Below, one piece after another: positions 27,062 through 35,526 of a stretch of 64,000 nucleotides of DNA. Source of the stretch: Thalassolituus oleivorans MIL-1 (lineage in GTDB: Bacteria; Pseudomonadota; Gammaproteobacteria; Pseudomonadales; Oceanobacteraceae); assembly GCF_000355675.1 (NCBI RefSeq), contig NC_020888.1, positions 1,647,001-1,711,000 of the forward strand, in the 5' to 3' direction. Position 1 is the first letter of the stretch. Each line of letters opens with the position of its first letter. The notes under the pieces were generated by a model that had not been told where the DNA came from, made no database searches, and saw only the letters and a list, made by a program, of their open reading frames with translations. The position numbers and the translations under genes were made by a program.

Positions 27062-29413
27062 TTACTCTGTAGTCGATTCACCCGCAATATATCGGGGTGC
27101 ATCAGTTACGGTAGGAACCGCTTCGTTGTTTAGTGTCCCATTTACCGTAGTCGGCACCGGCACAGCAGGATCGTTCAATACTAAGCTAGTACATTGACCA
27201 TCGGTACGTTCCATTTTTTGTTCGATCTCTAAGGCTTTAACTACGTATTCGTCATCGCTGCCAACGACCACCGCATCCGCTATATTAAATGCGGGTGTGA
27301 AGTAGCCGCGTTCTGTGTCCGTTAGGCTAGGAATTCCCCATAAATCGCCTAGTCCTCCGTAGTTAAGCATAACGGTTTGACCATCGTAATTACCGGCGCT
27401 GCCGGTGCGATCATTGGCATCTTCATGACGATAGGTGAATTCTAAGGGCTTATCGAAGCTTACGATGTCACCCGAAGAGTCAATAAGGGCTGCCTGACGA
27501 TTCCAAGAATTAGGGCCAGTCTCAAATTCGTAGAAAACAGTCACAATTTCAGAATCATAAACATCAGTAGTCGCACTTAGGCTAGAGGTATCGGTTACCA
27601 TACCGCCGGAGCGAACTCCCCACGGATGCTGATTGTTGCTGCTATTTTCTGAATCGGTTGGATAGGCAACGGCATCGGTACTGATCATTAGTTCAAGTGT
27701 ATTCGCACCAGAATTGGATATGGTGTAAGTGATTGGAGATCCAACATCTGTGCTATCGGTTAAGTATGGGCCATCGTAGGTATCAAGATCCGACGATGTC
27801 ATACCAGCCTTAGGACAGTTTTCATAGCAATAGAGAGTTGCGGTGCCGCTGTCGAATAATTCACCTGTACCTGTTTCATTACCGGTGACAAACTCCTGCT
27901 TGAAGAAGGTGATTGCCGTGCTGCCCTCAAGAAATTGAACGCCTCCGCCTAACTGATTTGAAAACATATGAAGGTTTTGGCCTGACATTAAACTCATTGC
28001 AACAGGTGACTCTAGCTCGACTCGATTTTGTCCGTTTTCACCATACTCAACAGTGGCTGTTTTAATAAAGTCACCAGATTCAGAATCGTATACAACGATA
28101 AAGTTGGTGCCAGTATTGTTCGAATTATTCCATTCAAAGTATTCGAACTCGATACCATCAATATCGGTTAAATTCAGTGATATAACGGTGTTTTTCATTA
28201 AGCGTCCCTTAGCTTGGATTAATTCATACTCAGTGCCGGTAGTACCATCGAAGGTTTCTCGTTGAACGGTAACACCAGAAAGATCGTCCTGACCTCCTTC
28301 GGTCCAAATACCCCAATAGCTGGCATAACCGCGTGAATCATAGTTACCATCAATATCTGCGTCATACAAAAATGGAAAGCCGGAATTTAATTCGACCGAT
28401 GATCCGTTTGCTACTGAATATAAACCATAGCGCCAAACCGTTTCTGTAAAGCTATTGCGTGATAGGCAAGTGCCACTTTGGTCATCGTTTTTATAAGCCA
28501 GTTGCTCGAAGGTCGCCGCTTTTTGTAGTAGTAAATTGTCGCTGTTGTAAGAAATCGCAAAGGCTTTATTCGCCTCCGCGGCGTCGTTACCTATCTGGCG
28601 AAAGCCAGTTAATGCTATGCCGTTATCTTCCGATGGATTAACAACAACACTTGCCGCGGTTTCGTACATTTCTTCCGGCCCGCGAATGGATGACTCATAT
28701 AAGGTAAAGCCTTGGAAGCCAGCAAGCGTATCAACCGTCGCTAACTCCCCTTTACCGTAAGCATCTGGATCGTCTGAATCGAGTGCATCTGAGAATTGGT
28801 AGCTAAGAACAAAAGAACCAAAAGGGTTTTGTTCTGAAGCGCCTTCACTGATAACTCCGTTAACTCGAATCGCCTGACTGGAATCACCGTTATCCATAAC
28901 AAACCAAATATGCACATTCAATGGAGCATCCGACGCTTCGCCGCGAGTTGAGTCTACAGTGACTTCGGTGTAGTTAACGGCACCTTGGCTCCCGGAGCTT
29001 TGATCGTTATCGCCACTGTCGTTTTCAAAGCAACTATCCATATCTGCTAACACGGTATACGGCCCCTCATTGACCTCTAATTCAGGTTTTAGTTGGCCGA
29101 TAAAACACAAAATACTATCAACAGTTGCGAGTGGTTCTAGTGCTTCCAACCATACGTGAGAACGCTGCGGAGCATCACTATAGTCTGTTCCCGTTTCGAG
29201 GAAGCCTCCTTCTGATGCTGGGGCTTGGGCAAGGAATGCTGGTGCTTGATTTGTATCTGATGCTTTCGGCTCTACCAAAGATATTTGTGACGGTAGAACT
29301 AAGTCTGAGGAACTAATGGTATTCGTTGTGTCGCTGCTGGCTGAGTCTGAAGCGCCATTGCTGCAGGCTCCCAGCGCCAAACACAAGTTGAGAGCAAGGA
29401 GTTTTCTAGTCAT
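27062..29413 (-). CDS. Large lipoprotein of unknown function
   Basis: 783 residues. The N terminus is a lipoprotein signal (MTRKLLALNLCLALGACSNG, lipobox ALGAC, Cys 17) followed by a Ser/Thr/Asp-rich linker. The rest is acidic and rich in Gly, Asp, Ser and Thr with beta-strand-like repeats, for example YDSRGYASYWGIWTEGGQDDLSGV, and a few cysteines (DGQCTSL near the C terminus, YCYENCPKAG). No signature of a known enzyme is visible; such proteins are usually surface or periplasmic. Monocistronic: a terminator lies 3', and a 378-bp gene-free gap lies 5'. Confidence 0.75.
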   Translation of the reverse strand: MTRKLLALNLCLALGACSNGASDSASSDTTNTISSSDLVLPSQISLVEPKASDTNQAPAFLAQAPASEGGFLETGTDYSDAPQRSHVWLEALEPLATVDSILCFIGQLKPELEVNEGPYTVLADMDSCFENDSGDNDQSSGSQGAVNYTEVTVDSTRGEASDAPLNVHIWFVMDNGDSSQAIRVNGVISEGASEQNPFGSFVLSYQFSDALDSDDPDAYGKGELATVDTLAGFQGFTLYESSIRGPEEMYETAASVVVNPSEDNGIALTGFRQIGNDAAEANKAFAISYNSDNLLLQKAATFEQLAYKNDDQSGTCLSRNSFTETVWRYGLYSVANGSSVELNSGFPFLYDADIDGNYDSRGYASYWGIWTEGGQDDLSGVTVQRETFDGTTGTEYELIQAKGRLMKNTVISLNLTDIDGIEFEYFEWNNSNNTGTNFIVVYDSESGDFIKTATVEYGENGQNRVELESPVAMSLMSGQNLHMFSNQLGGGVQFLEGSTAITFFKQEFVTGNETGTGELFDSGTATLYCYENCPKAGMTSSDLDTYDGPYLTDSTDVGSPITYTISNSGANTLELMISTDAVAYPTDSENSSNNQHPWGVRSGGMVTDTSSLSATTDVYDSEIVTVFYEFETGPNSWNRQAALIDSSGDIVSFDKPLEFTYRHEDANDRTGSAGNYDGQTVMLNYGGLGDLWGIPSLTDTERGYFTPAFNIADAVVVGSDDEYVVKALEIEQKMERTDGQCTSLVLNDPAVPVPTTVNGTLNNEAVPTVTDAPRYIAGESTTE

Positions 29414-29791
29414 GATCTGAGGTCTCTATTCGGGGAGGTGGCTGCGATTTAATTGAGAAAATCAGCAGATGTTTTCACTCTAGTAGATGAATTAAAATGT
29501 GCCCGAAAAATAAGATGAGAATGATAAAAGCTAATTTTTCATAAACCTCTTCTTGTAATTACCATGACATTTTTACTGATTGGGTCGTTTTAGGACTTGC
29601 TTTCGGCTTGGCGGACTTCGCCCTTATTTGAGATTCTGTTGTACAATGTTATGAGGAATTTGCTAGCTTAGTAGCGTTTCTTAAGAGTTGAAAATAAACT
29701 AATTAATGTCACTACAGTAAATTTGGCATTGTATGATTTTTAACTTTCCGGTTTAGGAATGGTTTTTTGAAGTTTTAATTAGGCACGAAGC
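29414..29791. other. Gene-free AT-rich interval
   Basis: 378 bp between the divergent lipoprotein gene and the small membrane protein gene. It is AT-rich, with no ORF of conviction and no tRNA-like fold. TACAAT near 29643 is a possible -10. Both neighbours must take promoters from here. Confidence 0.5.
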
Positions 29792-30091
29792 ATGATCTTT
29801 TATATTTCTCATGGTATTGCAGGCTTGCTCGTATTCCTTTTCGGATATGAGCTCTTCAGAATATTCTTTGGTGATAGCGTTGAGGCCATAAAAGAGGAAT
29901 TGCGCAAAGCGAGAGGGGATGAATTTAATAAGTTACTTCGGGGGGATTTCGGGAAGGCGTTGGAGGGTCAATTTGTTGAGTTTAAAATTATTTTTTTCTT
30001 TATGTTAATGCTAGCAATATTTTTCGCATTGGGCGCAATACTAAATGCGATTATTTCGGATGTTTTTGAGCGTTTACAATATTTTATGTAG
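29792..30091 (+). CDS. Small two-helix membrane protein, unknown
   Basis: 99 residues. Hydrophobic helices at ~5-27 and ~66-90 flank a charged amphipathic middle (GDSVEAIKEELRKARGDEFNKLLRGDFGKALEGQ). AGG lies ~10 bp before the ATG. I do not recognise a family. AT-rich surroundings and isolation suggest accessory DNA. It may be a real small membrane protein; translation is unproven. Confidence 0.55.
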   Translation: MIFYISHGIAGLLVFLFGYELFRIFFGDSVEAIKEELRKARGDEFNKLLRGDFGKALEGQFVEFKIIFFFMLMLAIFFALGAILNAIISDVFERLQYFM

Positions 30092-30224
30092 CGATGACTT
30101 TGTTGGTGCGCTGTGCTCCAACGATATTAGAAATCGATGCTGTAATCACGAAATCCGCCATAGCCTCACCTAGAAATCTCGTGCTCTTCTCAGCAATGTG
30201 GGCTTTGATCGCCTATATCTATAC

Positions 30225-30241
30225 CAAGGAATGATTCCTTG
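30225..30241. promoter_or_regulatory. Perfect inverted repeat upstream of a chemoreceptor promoter
   Basis: CAAGGAAT-G-ATTCCTTG is an 8-bp perfect inverted repeat around one base, ending ~40 bp upstream of the TATAAT at 30283. It could be an operator; there is no T-tract for a terminator. Confidence 0.35.
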
Positions 30242-30282
30242 AGAATAAAACCTCCTCCGACTTGCGATTGCAGAAATTGGCC

Positions 30283-30288
30283 TATAAT
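30283..30288 (+). promoter_or_regulatory. Candidate -10 for the second chemoreceptor gene
   Basis: A consensus TATAAT lies 83 bp upstream of the ATG at 30371. The -35 region (TTGCGA, 15 bp away) is poorly spaced. No sigma28-type motif was seen. Confidence 0.4.
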
Positions 30289-30370
30289 GAATGTCATTCC
30301 CGCTCTGTTTGTGTGGGCTTTGGCCGTCGGCGTATAGCAGTCAAGCCGCCTAATTTGAAGGATTGCCATA

Positions 30371-32023
30371 ATGGTTCAGCGTAAAACAAAAATGGATGGT
30401 GTAGGAAAGACGTCGACTGTTTCTCTGAGTAAGCGTTTTTCCCTATTAATCATAGTACTCAGCGGTATCTTGCTGCTTGAAGCTGCCATGGTTATGAGTA
30501 AGAGTTGGGCGTTGGATTCATTAGCAGCTGGGGTAAGTAGCCATGATATTCCTATCTTGAATCGAGCCCATTCTCTTAAACTGGCGGTTGTAGAGGTACA
30601 GCAGTGGCTTACGGACATCAGTGCAACACGAGGTCTGGATGGACTTGATGACGGTTTTACAGAAGCTGAAGCAAATGCCGCACTCTTCACTCAGATAATT
30701 GGTGAGTTGCAGGTTCTCGATCCAGTCAACGCCTCCTCTTACAAGGAAATGCTACCGGTTTTTGATAACTATTATAAAACGGGTAAGAGTATGGCCCAAG
30801 CCTACGTGAGTGGCGGTCCTTCTGCTGGCAATGCCTTAATGTCTTCATTTGATGATGCTGCTTCAGCAATGTCAGAGCAGGTTGATGGCTTTCTTGCTCG
30901 CATAGAAGAACGTACAGATAAGCTCATGCTCGAGCAAAAATCATTAATTAGGTCGCTTGAATGGTGGTTTTTAGGTGTTTCTATATTGGTTTTTACGGGA
31001 TTGATGTCACTTTACTTTGCTATGAAAGGGGCGCTGGCTTGGCTGCCTAGAATCGTATATGCATTGGATTTGATCGCTAAAGGAGATCTTACTCACGAAA
31101 CGAAGTCACGGCGCAATGATGAAATTGGAGTTGTCGCGGAAGGGCTTGAAATAATGCGTAAGCAGCTAGTTGATGTGCTTCGGCGTGTGCGCGATTCAAG
31201 CCATCAGGTTTCATCCTCAACAGAATCTATGATGGTGATGGCGCAGCAAGCGAGCATAGGTTCAAACGCTCAGCAAAACGAAGTCGAGCAGGTTGCGACT
31301 GCAACAACTGAGTTAACAGCTAACGTTCAGCATATCGCAAGCAGTCTATCAGAAACGTCACAGTCGGCAGAAACTGTGTACGCAGATACTCGAAGTGCTA
31401 GCGAACTCGTGACTGGTGCCATTAGTGCAATGGATGATCTTTCGACTCAGGTCGACAATGCCTGTGACGCAGTACAATCCTTGGCGACAGAAACCGATAG
31501 CATCTCTTCGGTTTTGGATGTGATTCGTGGTATCGCCGAGCAGACTAACTTATTAGCACTAAATGCTGCTATTGAAGCAGCACGTGCTGGCGAGCAAGGG
31601 CGGGGCTTTGCCGTAGTTGCAGATGAGGTTCGATCTCTAGCCAGTCGTACACAACAATCGACTGAAGAAATTAATCGAATGATTGAACGCTTAGCAAAAG
31701 GATCAGAAAAAGCAGTATCGGTAATGAACTTAAGCCGAGACAAGGTACATTACGTTGTAGAACAAGTAGCGGGAGCTAATACATCACTGGAATCTGTTAC
31801 TGCATCTGTGGGGCGGATTAAAGATATGAATGTGGATATAGCCCGTGCAACTGAGCAACAGAGTTCGGTCTTTTCTGAGATTAATTTAAATATTGACCGA
31901 ATTAATCAGATGGCGGCGGAAACCGCTTCTGGAGCCAGTCATATGACCTCCGAAAATAAAAAGCTATCAGATACGTCGAGTGAGTTGGATCGGCTACTCA
32001 AACGCTTTAAGGTAGAGTCTTAA
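30371..32023 (+). CDS. Methyl-accepting chemotaxis protein
   Basis: 550 residues; AAGGA lies 8 bp before the ATG. Membrane helices at ~22-42 and ~196-218 enclose a ~150-residue helical periplasmic domain of four-helix-bundle type with no recognisable ligand motif. HAMP (~219-275) leads into the signalling domain whose tip is [19 protein letters not shown]. No CheR-binding pentapeptide at the C terminus. Unrelated to the Cache-type receptor at 22739 outside the signalling domain. Flanked by accessory genes. Confidence 0.93.
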   Translation: MVQRKTKMDGVGKTSTVSLSKRFSLLIIVLSGILLLEAAMVMSKSWALDSLAAGVSSHDIPILNRAHSLKLAVVEVQQWLTDISATRGLDGLDDGFTEAEANAALFTQIIGELQVLDPVNASSYKEMLPVFDNYYKTGKSMAQAYVSGGPSAGNALMSSFDDAASAMSEQVDGFLARIEERTDKLMLEQKSLIRSLEWWFLGVSILVFTGLMSLYFAMKGALAWLPRIVYALDLIAKGDLTHETKSRRNDEIGVVAEGLEIMRKQLVDVLRRVRDSSHQVSSSTESMMVMAQQASIGSNAQQNEVEQVATATTELTANVQHIASSLSETSQSAETVYADTRSASELVTGAISAMDDLSTQVDNACDAVQSLATETDSISSVLDVIRGIAEQTNLLALNAAIEAARAGEQGRGFAVVADEVRSLASRTQQSTEEINRMIERLAKGSEKAVSVMNLSRDKVHYVVEQVAGANTSLESVTASVGRIKDMNVDIARATEQQSSVFSEINLNIDRINQMAAETASGASHMTSENKKLSDTSSELDRLLKRFKVES

Positions 32024-32138
32024 TGAAGCTGAAGCTAGAGTTGATAAATATTTCGGCCAATTTAAATTTTTGAATTTGGCTTATATATTCTGTATATATC
32101 TAGATTTCCCCCTCTAAAATTTATTTCTTTAAAATTGT

Positions 32139-32168
32139 AAAGTCCCAGTGGTGTACTGGGGCTTTAAT
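32139..32168. terminator. Terminator between convergent MCP and orphan gene
   Basis: AAAGTCCCAGT and ACTGGGGCTTT form an 11-bp stem (one G-U) with loop GGTGT, followed by AATTT. A/T-rich sequence on both sides suits bidirectional use. Confidence 0.65.
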
Positions 32169-32195
32169 TTAAAAAATAACTGATGGGTATTGGTA

Positions 32196-32954
32196 CTAAT
32201 TATTAAAGATGTGAGTGTTCGAGACTGCATTCTCAGCTTCTTCACCCGTAACGCCAGGGCGAGAAACAACCACTTTTATCTCGTACCAACCGACATTGTC
32301 ACCAAAGGCACTTTCTTTATCCCAAGCAAGTATGCAGGCAGCTCCCGATCGTTTGGCTGTTTGCTCCATCAGGCCGCCCGGGCGATTGCATGGAAAAAAG
32401 GAATTAGCATCTACAATTGCTGGCTTATAGTATTTTTGTATACGCCCATCTTCGTGTACGCCGTCATCTTTTAGGTGGGTATCGTCGTTACTGTATATTG
32501 TGCCGTAAGCAGAGGGCATGCATACGATCACACCACCTTCATCAATTTCATATTTGCCACCATCAGATTGGCCCCAGAAATTACGTACTTTGCCTTCAAT
32601 ACTCGCCCCCGAGAAAGCACTGTTCAGGCCATCGGATATAGCGTCAATACTTGGGTTTACAATGATACCTTCGCCATCCGTTGCGGCGTCTATACCCGCC
32701 TTAGTCACAGCTCCCACAATCTTAACCACACCGCCAACCCAAAACAGATTGGTTTTACTGAACGCGGCGGAGCCACCTCCGTAAATAACCCTTAATGTGT
32801 AGCCAGCTTCCATATTGTCTAAAATAATACCCTTGTCATTGTTGGTGCTTAAGCCCATCCAAATAGCGAGTACATCTGCTTTCGGATATTGCTCCCAAAG
32901 GCGCGAAAGGTCGATAATATTGTCGTTTAAGTCTATATCAGATGAGCTGGCCAT
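32196..32954 (-). CDS. Orphan 252-residue protein, unknown
   Basis: A well-formed gene: AAGGGA lies ~8 bp before the ATG, with no signal peptide or membrane helix. The sequence is acidic and glycine-rich (GYTLRVIYGGGSAAFS, GGVVKIVGAVTKAGIDAATDGEG, DEGGVIVCMPSAYGTIYSNDD) with four cysteines. I recognise no family. Between residues ~47 and 165 several Gly-rich hydrophobic strands recur, suggesting a beta-rich fold. It sits beside an IS element in AT-rich DNA, consistent with acquisition. Confidence 0.6.
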   Translation of the reverse strand: MASSSDIDLNDNIIDLSRLWEQYPKADVLAIWMGLSTNNDKGIILDNMEAGYTLRVIYGGGSAAFSKTNLFWVGGVVKIVGAVTKAGIDAATDGEGIIVNPSIDAISDGLNSAFSGASIEGKVRNFWGQSDGGKYEIDEGGVIVCMPSAYGTIYSNDDTHLKDDGVHEDGRIQKYYKPAIVDANSFFPCNRPGGLMEQTAKRSGAACILAWDKESAFGDNVGWYEIKVVVSRPGVTGEEAENAVSNTHIFNN

Positions 32955-33184
32955 GATGGTTTCCCTTTATCAATGGAATATTGAAAAATCATTCTGAGTA
33001 GACGAATTTACTATGTCAAACATCTTTGTTTTCGTTTTTTTGAATTTTTATAACGAAATGAGCTATAACATTAGGTGAGTCATCGTTAATAAATAATATG
33101 ACTAATTGTTCAGTGTTATTTATGTGCTTATCACGGCTTGGACGGTGTTAGTTTCTGAGGAGCTGCTTAAAATTGCACGTATAA

Positions 33185-33201
33185 AAAAGGACCCAATAGG
33201 G
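33185..33201. repeat. Left half of a split hairpin plus 10-bp target duplication
   Basis: AAAAGGACCC (33185-33194) then AATA. The IS target duplication CCCAATAGGG is 33192-33201 and repeats at 34475-34484. Removing the IS and one copy restores AAAAGGACCC-AATA-GGGTCCTTTT, a perfect terminator-like hairpin. Confidence 0.9.
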
Positions 33202-34474
33202 CACTGCTGTCCCACAGTTTAGGGATCATATAACGAGCCTCATCTGAGGCTCATTTTTGTTTGGGTCGGGAGGCGACGGATTAAGCACCTCCTCAAGCGT
33301 CTTTCGCTCAAACAGATTCATCTGAAGCACCCTTAACATCCTCAGCACTGTCCAGCCAGAGCGTGCTGCATATCGCGCGTAAGCAACCAATAGATAGACC
33401 ATCATCGCTATCCATATCTGAGTCATTACCGCATTCCGGGATCGTCCCAGAAACGTCTTAATAGACAGGCTCTGTTTGATGGCCTTAAAGAAGAGTTCAA
33501 CCTGCCAACGATCCTTATAGATCCCAGCAATGGTTTTGGCTGAGAGGTCAAAATGATTGGTTAAAAACTCATAAGTCTTGTCTGTTTCTGAGCAATGGTA
33601 GACCACTCGTCTCATCGGAGGCGCACCTCGCTTCAGCGCATGTGCGCTGCTCGGCTGTATGTCCTGATCCGCTAATACACCACTGTTTGGCTTGACCGGA
33701 TAGTCGGCATGAATCTCATAGACTGCATTGGCTCGTAGTCGGGTGACAAAGAAAATTCCTTTATCTGTCAGTGTCTTATACCACTCGTAGTCAAAGTATC
33801 CTTTATCGAAAGCAACGATGCTTCCCTTGGGAAAATCGAATTTTCGTCCTTCGATCATGTCGTTTTCATTGCCATCACTGAGTGCCACGAACTCTGGGAT
33901 CAGAGTGCCATGATTCAGGCCGACACTCAGTTTCACGTTTGCGGTGTCTTCACGGTGCGCCGCCCAAGGAAACAAATTCATGGCCAGGTCAATGGCACTG
34001 GCATCCAGTGAATAGAGCGGATTCTTGAAGCGGAATTTGTGTTTGCCAGGTGTGTTCTTACAGCGGGCAAGCAACTTTCCGAATAGCCCTTGATAAAGCT
34101 CTGCTGGCTGCTTTTCATTGAGCCGGGCGAGTGTAGACCGAGCAATGGGCTTGGCCCCAAGGTGGTAGAGCTTATGGCGTTGAGCCTCCAGGTTAGATTG
34201 GACATCCCTCAGGCTCTGTCGATCAGAAACCTGGGATATAAACATGCCAATGAACTGATCCCATCGCGTAGCAGAGCGTAGTTTCTGGCCGGAATGATGG
34301 ATTTTTGCGAGGGACTCAAATTCATGTCTCGAAACTGGTTTGAGCAACTGATGAAAAGCGGTGTTATGATGTGACAAAGCCTGATTCCTTGTTTTTTCTG
34401 GTGTGTGGTAACAACAGAATAACACTTGGAGTCAGGCTTTTTTGTTTGCTGTCCCAAACTGTGGGACAGCAGTG
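33202..34474 (-). mobile_element. Complete IS4-family insertion sequence, 1273 bp
   Basis: Perfect 19-bp terminal inverted repeats: CACTGCTGTCCCACAGTTT at 33202-33220 and its reverse complement at 34456-34474. Flanked by 10-bp direct repeats CCCAATAGGG. One intact transposase gene fills it. GAGCCTCA-TC-TGAGGCTC followed by ATTTTT (33235-33258) faces outside transcription entering from the left. TGCTGTCCCA-AACTG-TGGGACAGCA (34448-34472) is a second hairpin at the right end. Everything is intact, so the insertion appears recent and possibly still mobile. Confidence 0.93.
33226..34377 (-). CDS. IS4-family transposase
   Basis: About 383 residues from TTG 34377, where AAGGA lies ~10 bp upstream and the product begins SHHNTAFHQLLKPVSRHEFE, the usual start of this DUF4372-type subgroup; a GTG at 34425 would add 16 residues. 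DDE catalytic residues are seen in YSLDASAIDLAMN, VAFDKGYFDYEW and the C-terminal YKDRWQVELFFKAIKQSL (Y-x2-R-x3-E-x6-K signature of IS4). No frameshift or internal stop. Confidence 0.93.
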   Translation of the reverse strand: MSHHNTAFHQLLKPVSRHEFESLAKIHHSGQKLRSATRWDQFIGMFISQVSDRQSLRDVQSNLEAQRHKLYHLGAKPIARSTLARLNEKQPAELYQGLFGKLLARCKNTPGKHKFRFKNPLYSLDASAIDLAMNLFPWAAHREDTANVKLSVGLNHGTLIPEFVALSDGNENDMIEGRKFDFPKGSIVAFDKGYFDYEWYKTLTDKGIFFVTRLRANAVYEIHADYPVKPNSGVLADQDIQPSSAHALKRGAPPMRRVVYHCSETDKTYEFLTNHFDLSAKTIAGIYKDRWQVELFFKAIKQSLSIKTFLGRSRNAVMTQIWIAMMVYLLVAYARYAARSGWTVLRMLRVLQMNLFERKTLEEVLNPSPPDPNKNEPQMRLVI

Positions 34475-34491
34475 CCCAATAGGGTCCTTTT
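34475..34491. repeat. Right target duplication plus other half of split hairpin
   Basis: CCCAATAGGG (34475-34484) duplicates 33192-33201; GGGTCCTTTT (34482-34491) is the second arm of the hairpin cut by the IS. On the minus strand the restored hairpin would be followed by TTTTTT, fitting a terminator for the upstream minus-strand trmK/aldehyde dehydrogenase unit. Confidence 0.85.
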
Positions 34492-34764
34492 AAATTTCAC
34501 ACCGTTATTTCTATTGTCAGTGTTATGGCGCAGGTTGTGTAATTGTATTCATATCTAGCGTAACGGCTGTTTGTGATAAAAGCCTGACGTTCACTGTTGT
34601 GCCGGAAATTACGACAGTTTTAGGTAGTTGCGCGGCGACTAGTGCTCTCAGCACAGCATCGAGGTGTTATAAGAAGTGTTGCTTAGTGTTAATTCCGCCT
34701 TGAACAGGGCCTCAGGCGGGAGGAGAGGTGTCCATCATGCGCTATTTAAGTAGAACTAGGTAAA
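34492..34764. other. Gene-free interval downstream of the TrmK-type gene
   Basis: 273 bp with no ORF of note. CCGCCTTGA/TCAGGCGG near 34700-34724 can form a bulged hairpin without a T-tract. Nothing else was recognised. Confidence 0.4.
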
Positions 34765-35502
34765 CTATTTTATTTTAAGGTGAAATTTAAATGGTGTCGG
34801 TTTGCCTTGCTGATCGTTAAATAATTGCGTTTTATACGCCTTTATAGCTTCACTGGCTAAGTTATTTCCACCTAATTCAATGCGTTGGTAATGCGCTAAA
34901 GTTTTCTCTAAATAATTTTGGCATATAACTGCCTGCTGTTTTGAATCCGCTTGCCAGATTGCTTTACCGGTAGGGCTGATTTCTGCGTTTTTGTTCGATT
35001 GGTTAGAGACCAATAGAATTTCATAAAAGCGCTTATTTTCTTCAATTAAGCTTTCTTGCTTTAGGCTAAATTGATAGCTTCTTAGGAGTTTTCGTAAGGC
35101 AAATTGATGATGTACAGGGCAGAGCAAAAAATCAATGTCAGTATTTGGATGGTTTTTAATAATCGTATCGATAAAGCGCATCATTAAATCGCCACCAACG
35201 CCAGCAATAATGACTAGATGTTTACCTTGAAAGTCTTTAAGGGGGAGTTGAGTAACGTCAAGACAGTGGGTCTGCCAATTATAATCTTCTAGGGGATAAA
35301 ATTGGTTTAGTTTACGGCTGAGCGTGTGCATCAGTTCCGGAACAATGTCCACAAAGTGTATGGTTGCTCTAGTGTTATGTTGCCTGTCTTTTGTTAGCAA
35401 AGAAGCGCCAAGCAACCCATGATCACAGCAGCAGTCCCAGATATGCTGGTAGTCTGCTGCAACCATGGATTTTAGCTGACCTAATCGTTTACTAAGTTTC
35501 AC
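34765..35502 (-). CDS. TrmK-family SAM methyltransferase
   Basis: 245 residues from GTG 35502, which gives the family start KLSKRLGQLKSMVAADYQHIWDCCCDHGLLG (SAM loop). Further motifs are IHFVDIVPEL, HLVIIAGVGGDLMMRFID (Asn/Asp-type catalytic region) and FLLCPVHHQFALRKLL. The family methylates N1 of adenine 22 in tRNA in Gram-positives. In gammaproteobacteria the relatives are less well characterised, so the target is inferred. It lies 24 bp after the aldehyde dehydrogenase. Confidence 0.8.
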   Translation of the reverse strand: MKLSKRLGQLKSMVAADYQHIWDCCCDHGLLGASLLTKDRQHNTRATIHFVDIVPELMHTLSRKLNQFYPLEDYNWQTHCLDVTQLPLKDFQGKHLVIIAGVGGDLMMRFIDTIIKNHPNTDIDFLLCPVHHQFALRKLLRSYQFSLKQESLIEENKRFYEILLVSNQSNKNAEISPTGKAIWQADSKQQAVICQNYLEKTLAHYQRIELGGNNLASEAIKAYKTQLFNDQQGKPTPFKFHLKIK

Positions 35503-35526
35503 GATTGTCGTCGATAAGCGTTGAGC

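Noticed and set aside
34700-34724. Terminator near the trmK-type gene
   Set aside because: CCGCCTTGA/TCAGGCGG has a bulge and no T-tract.
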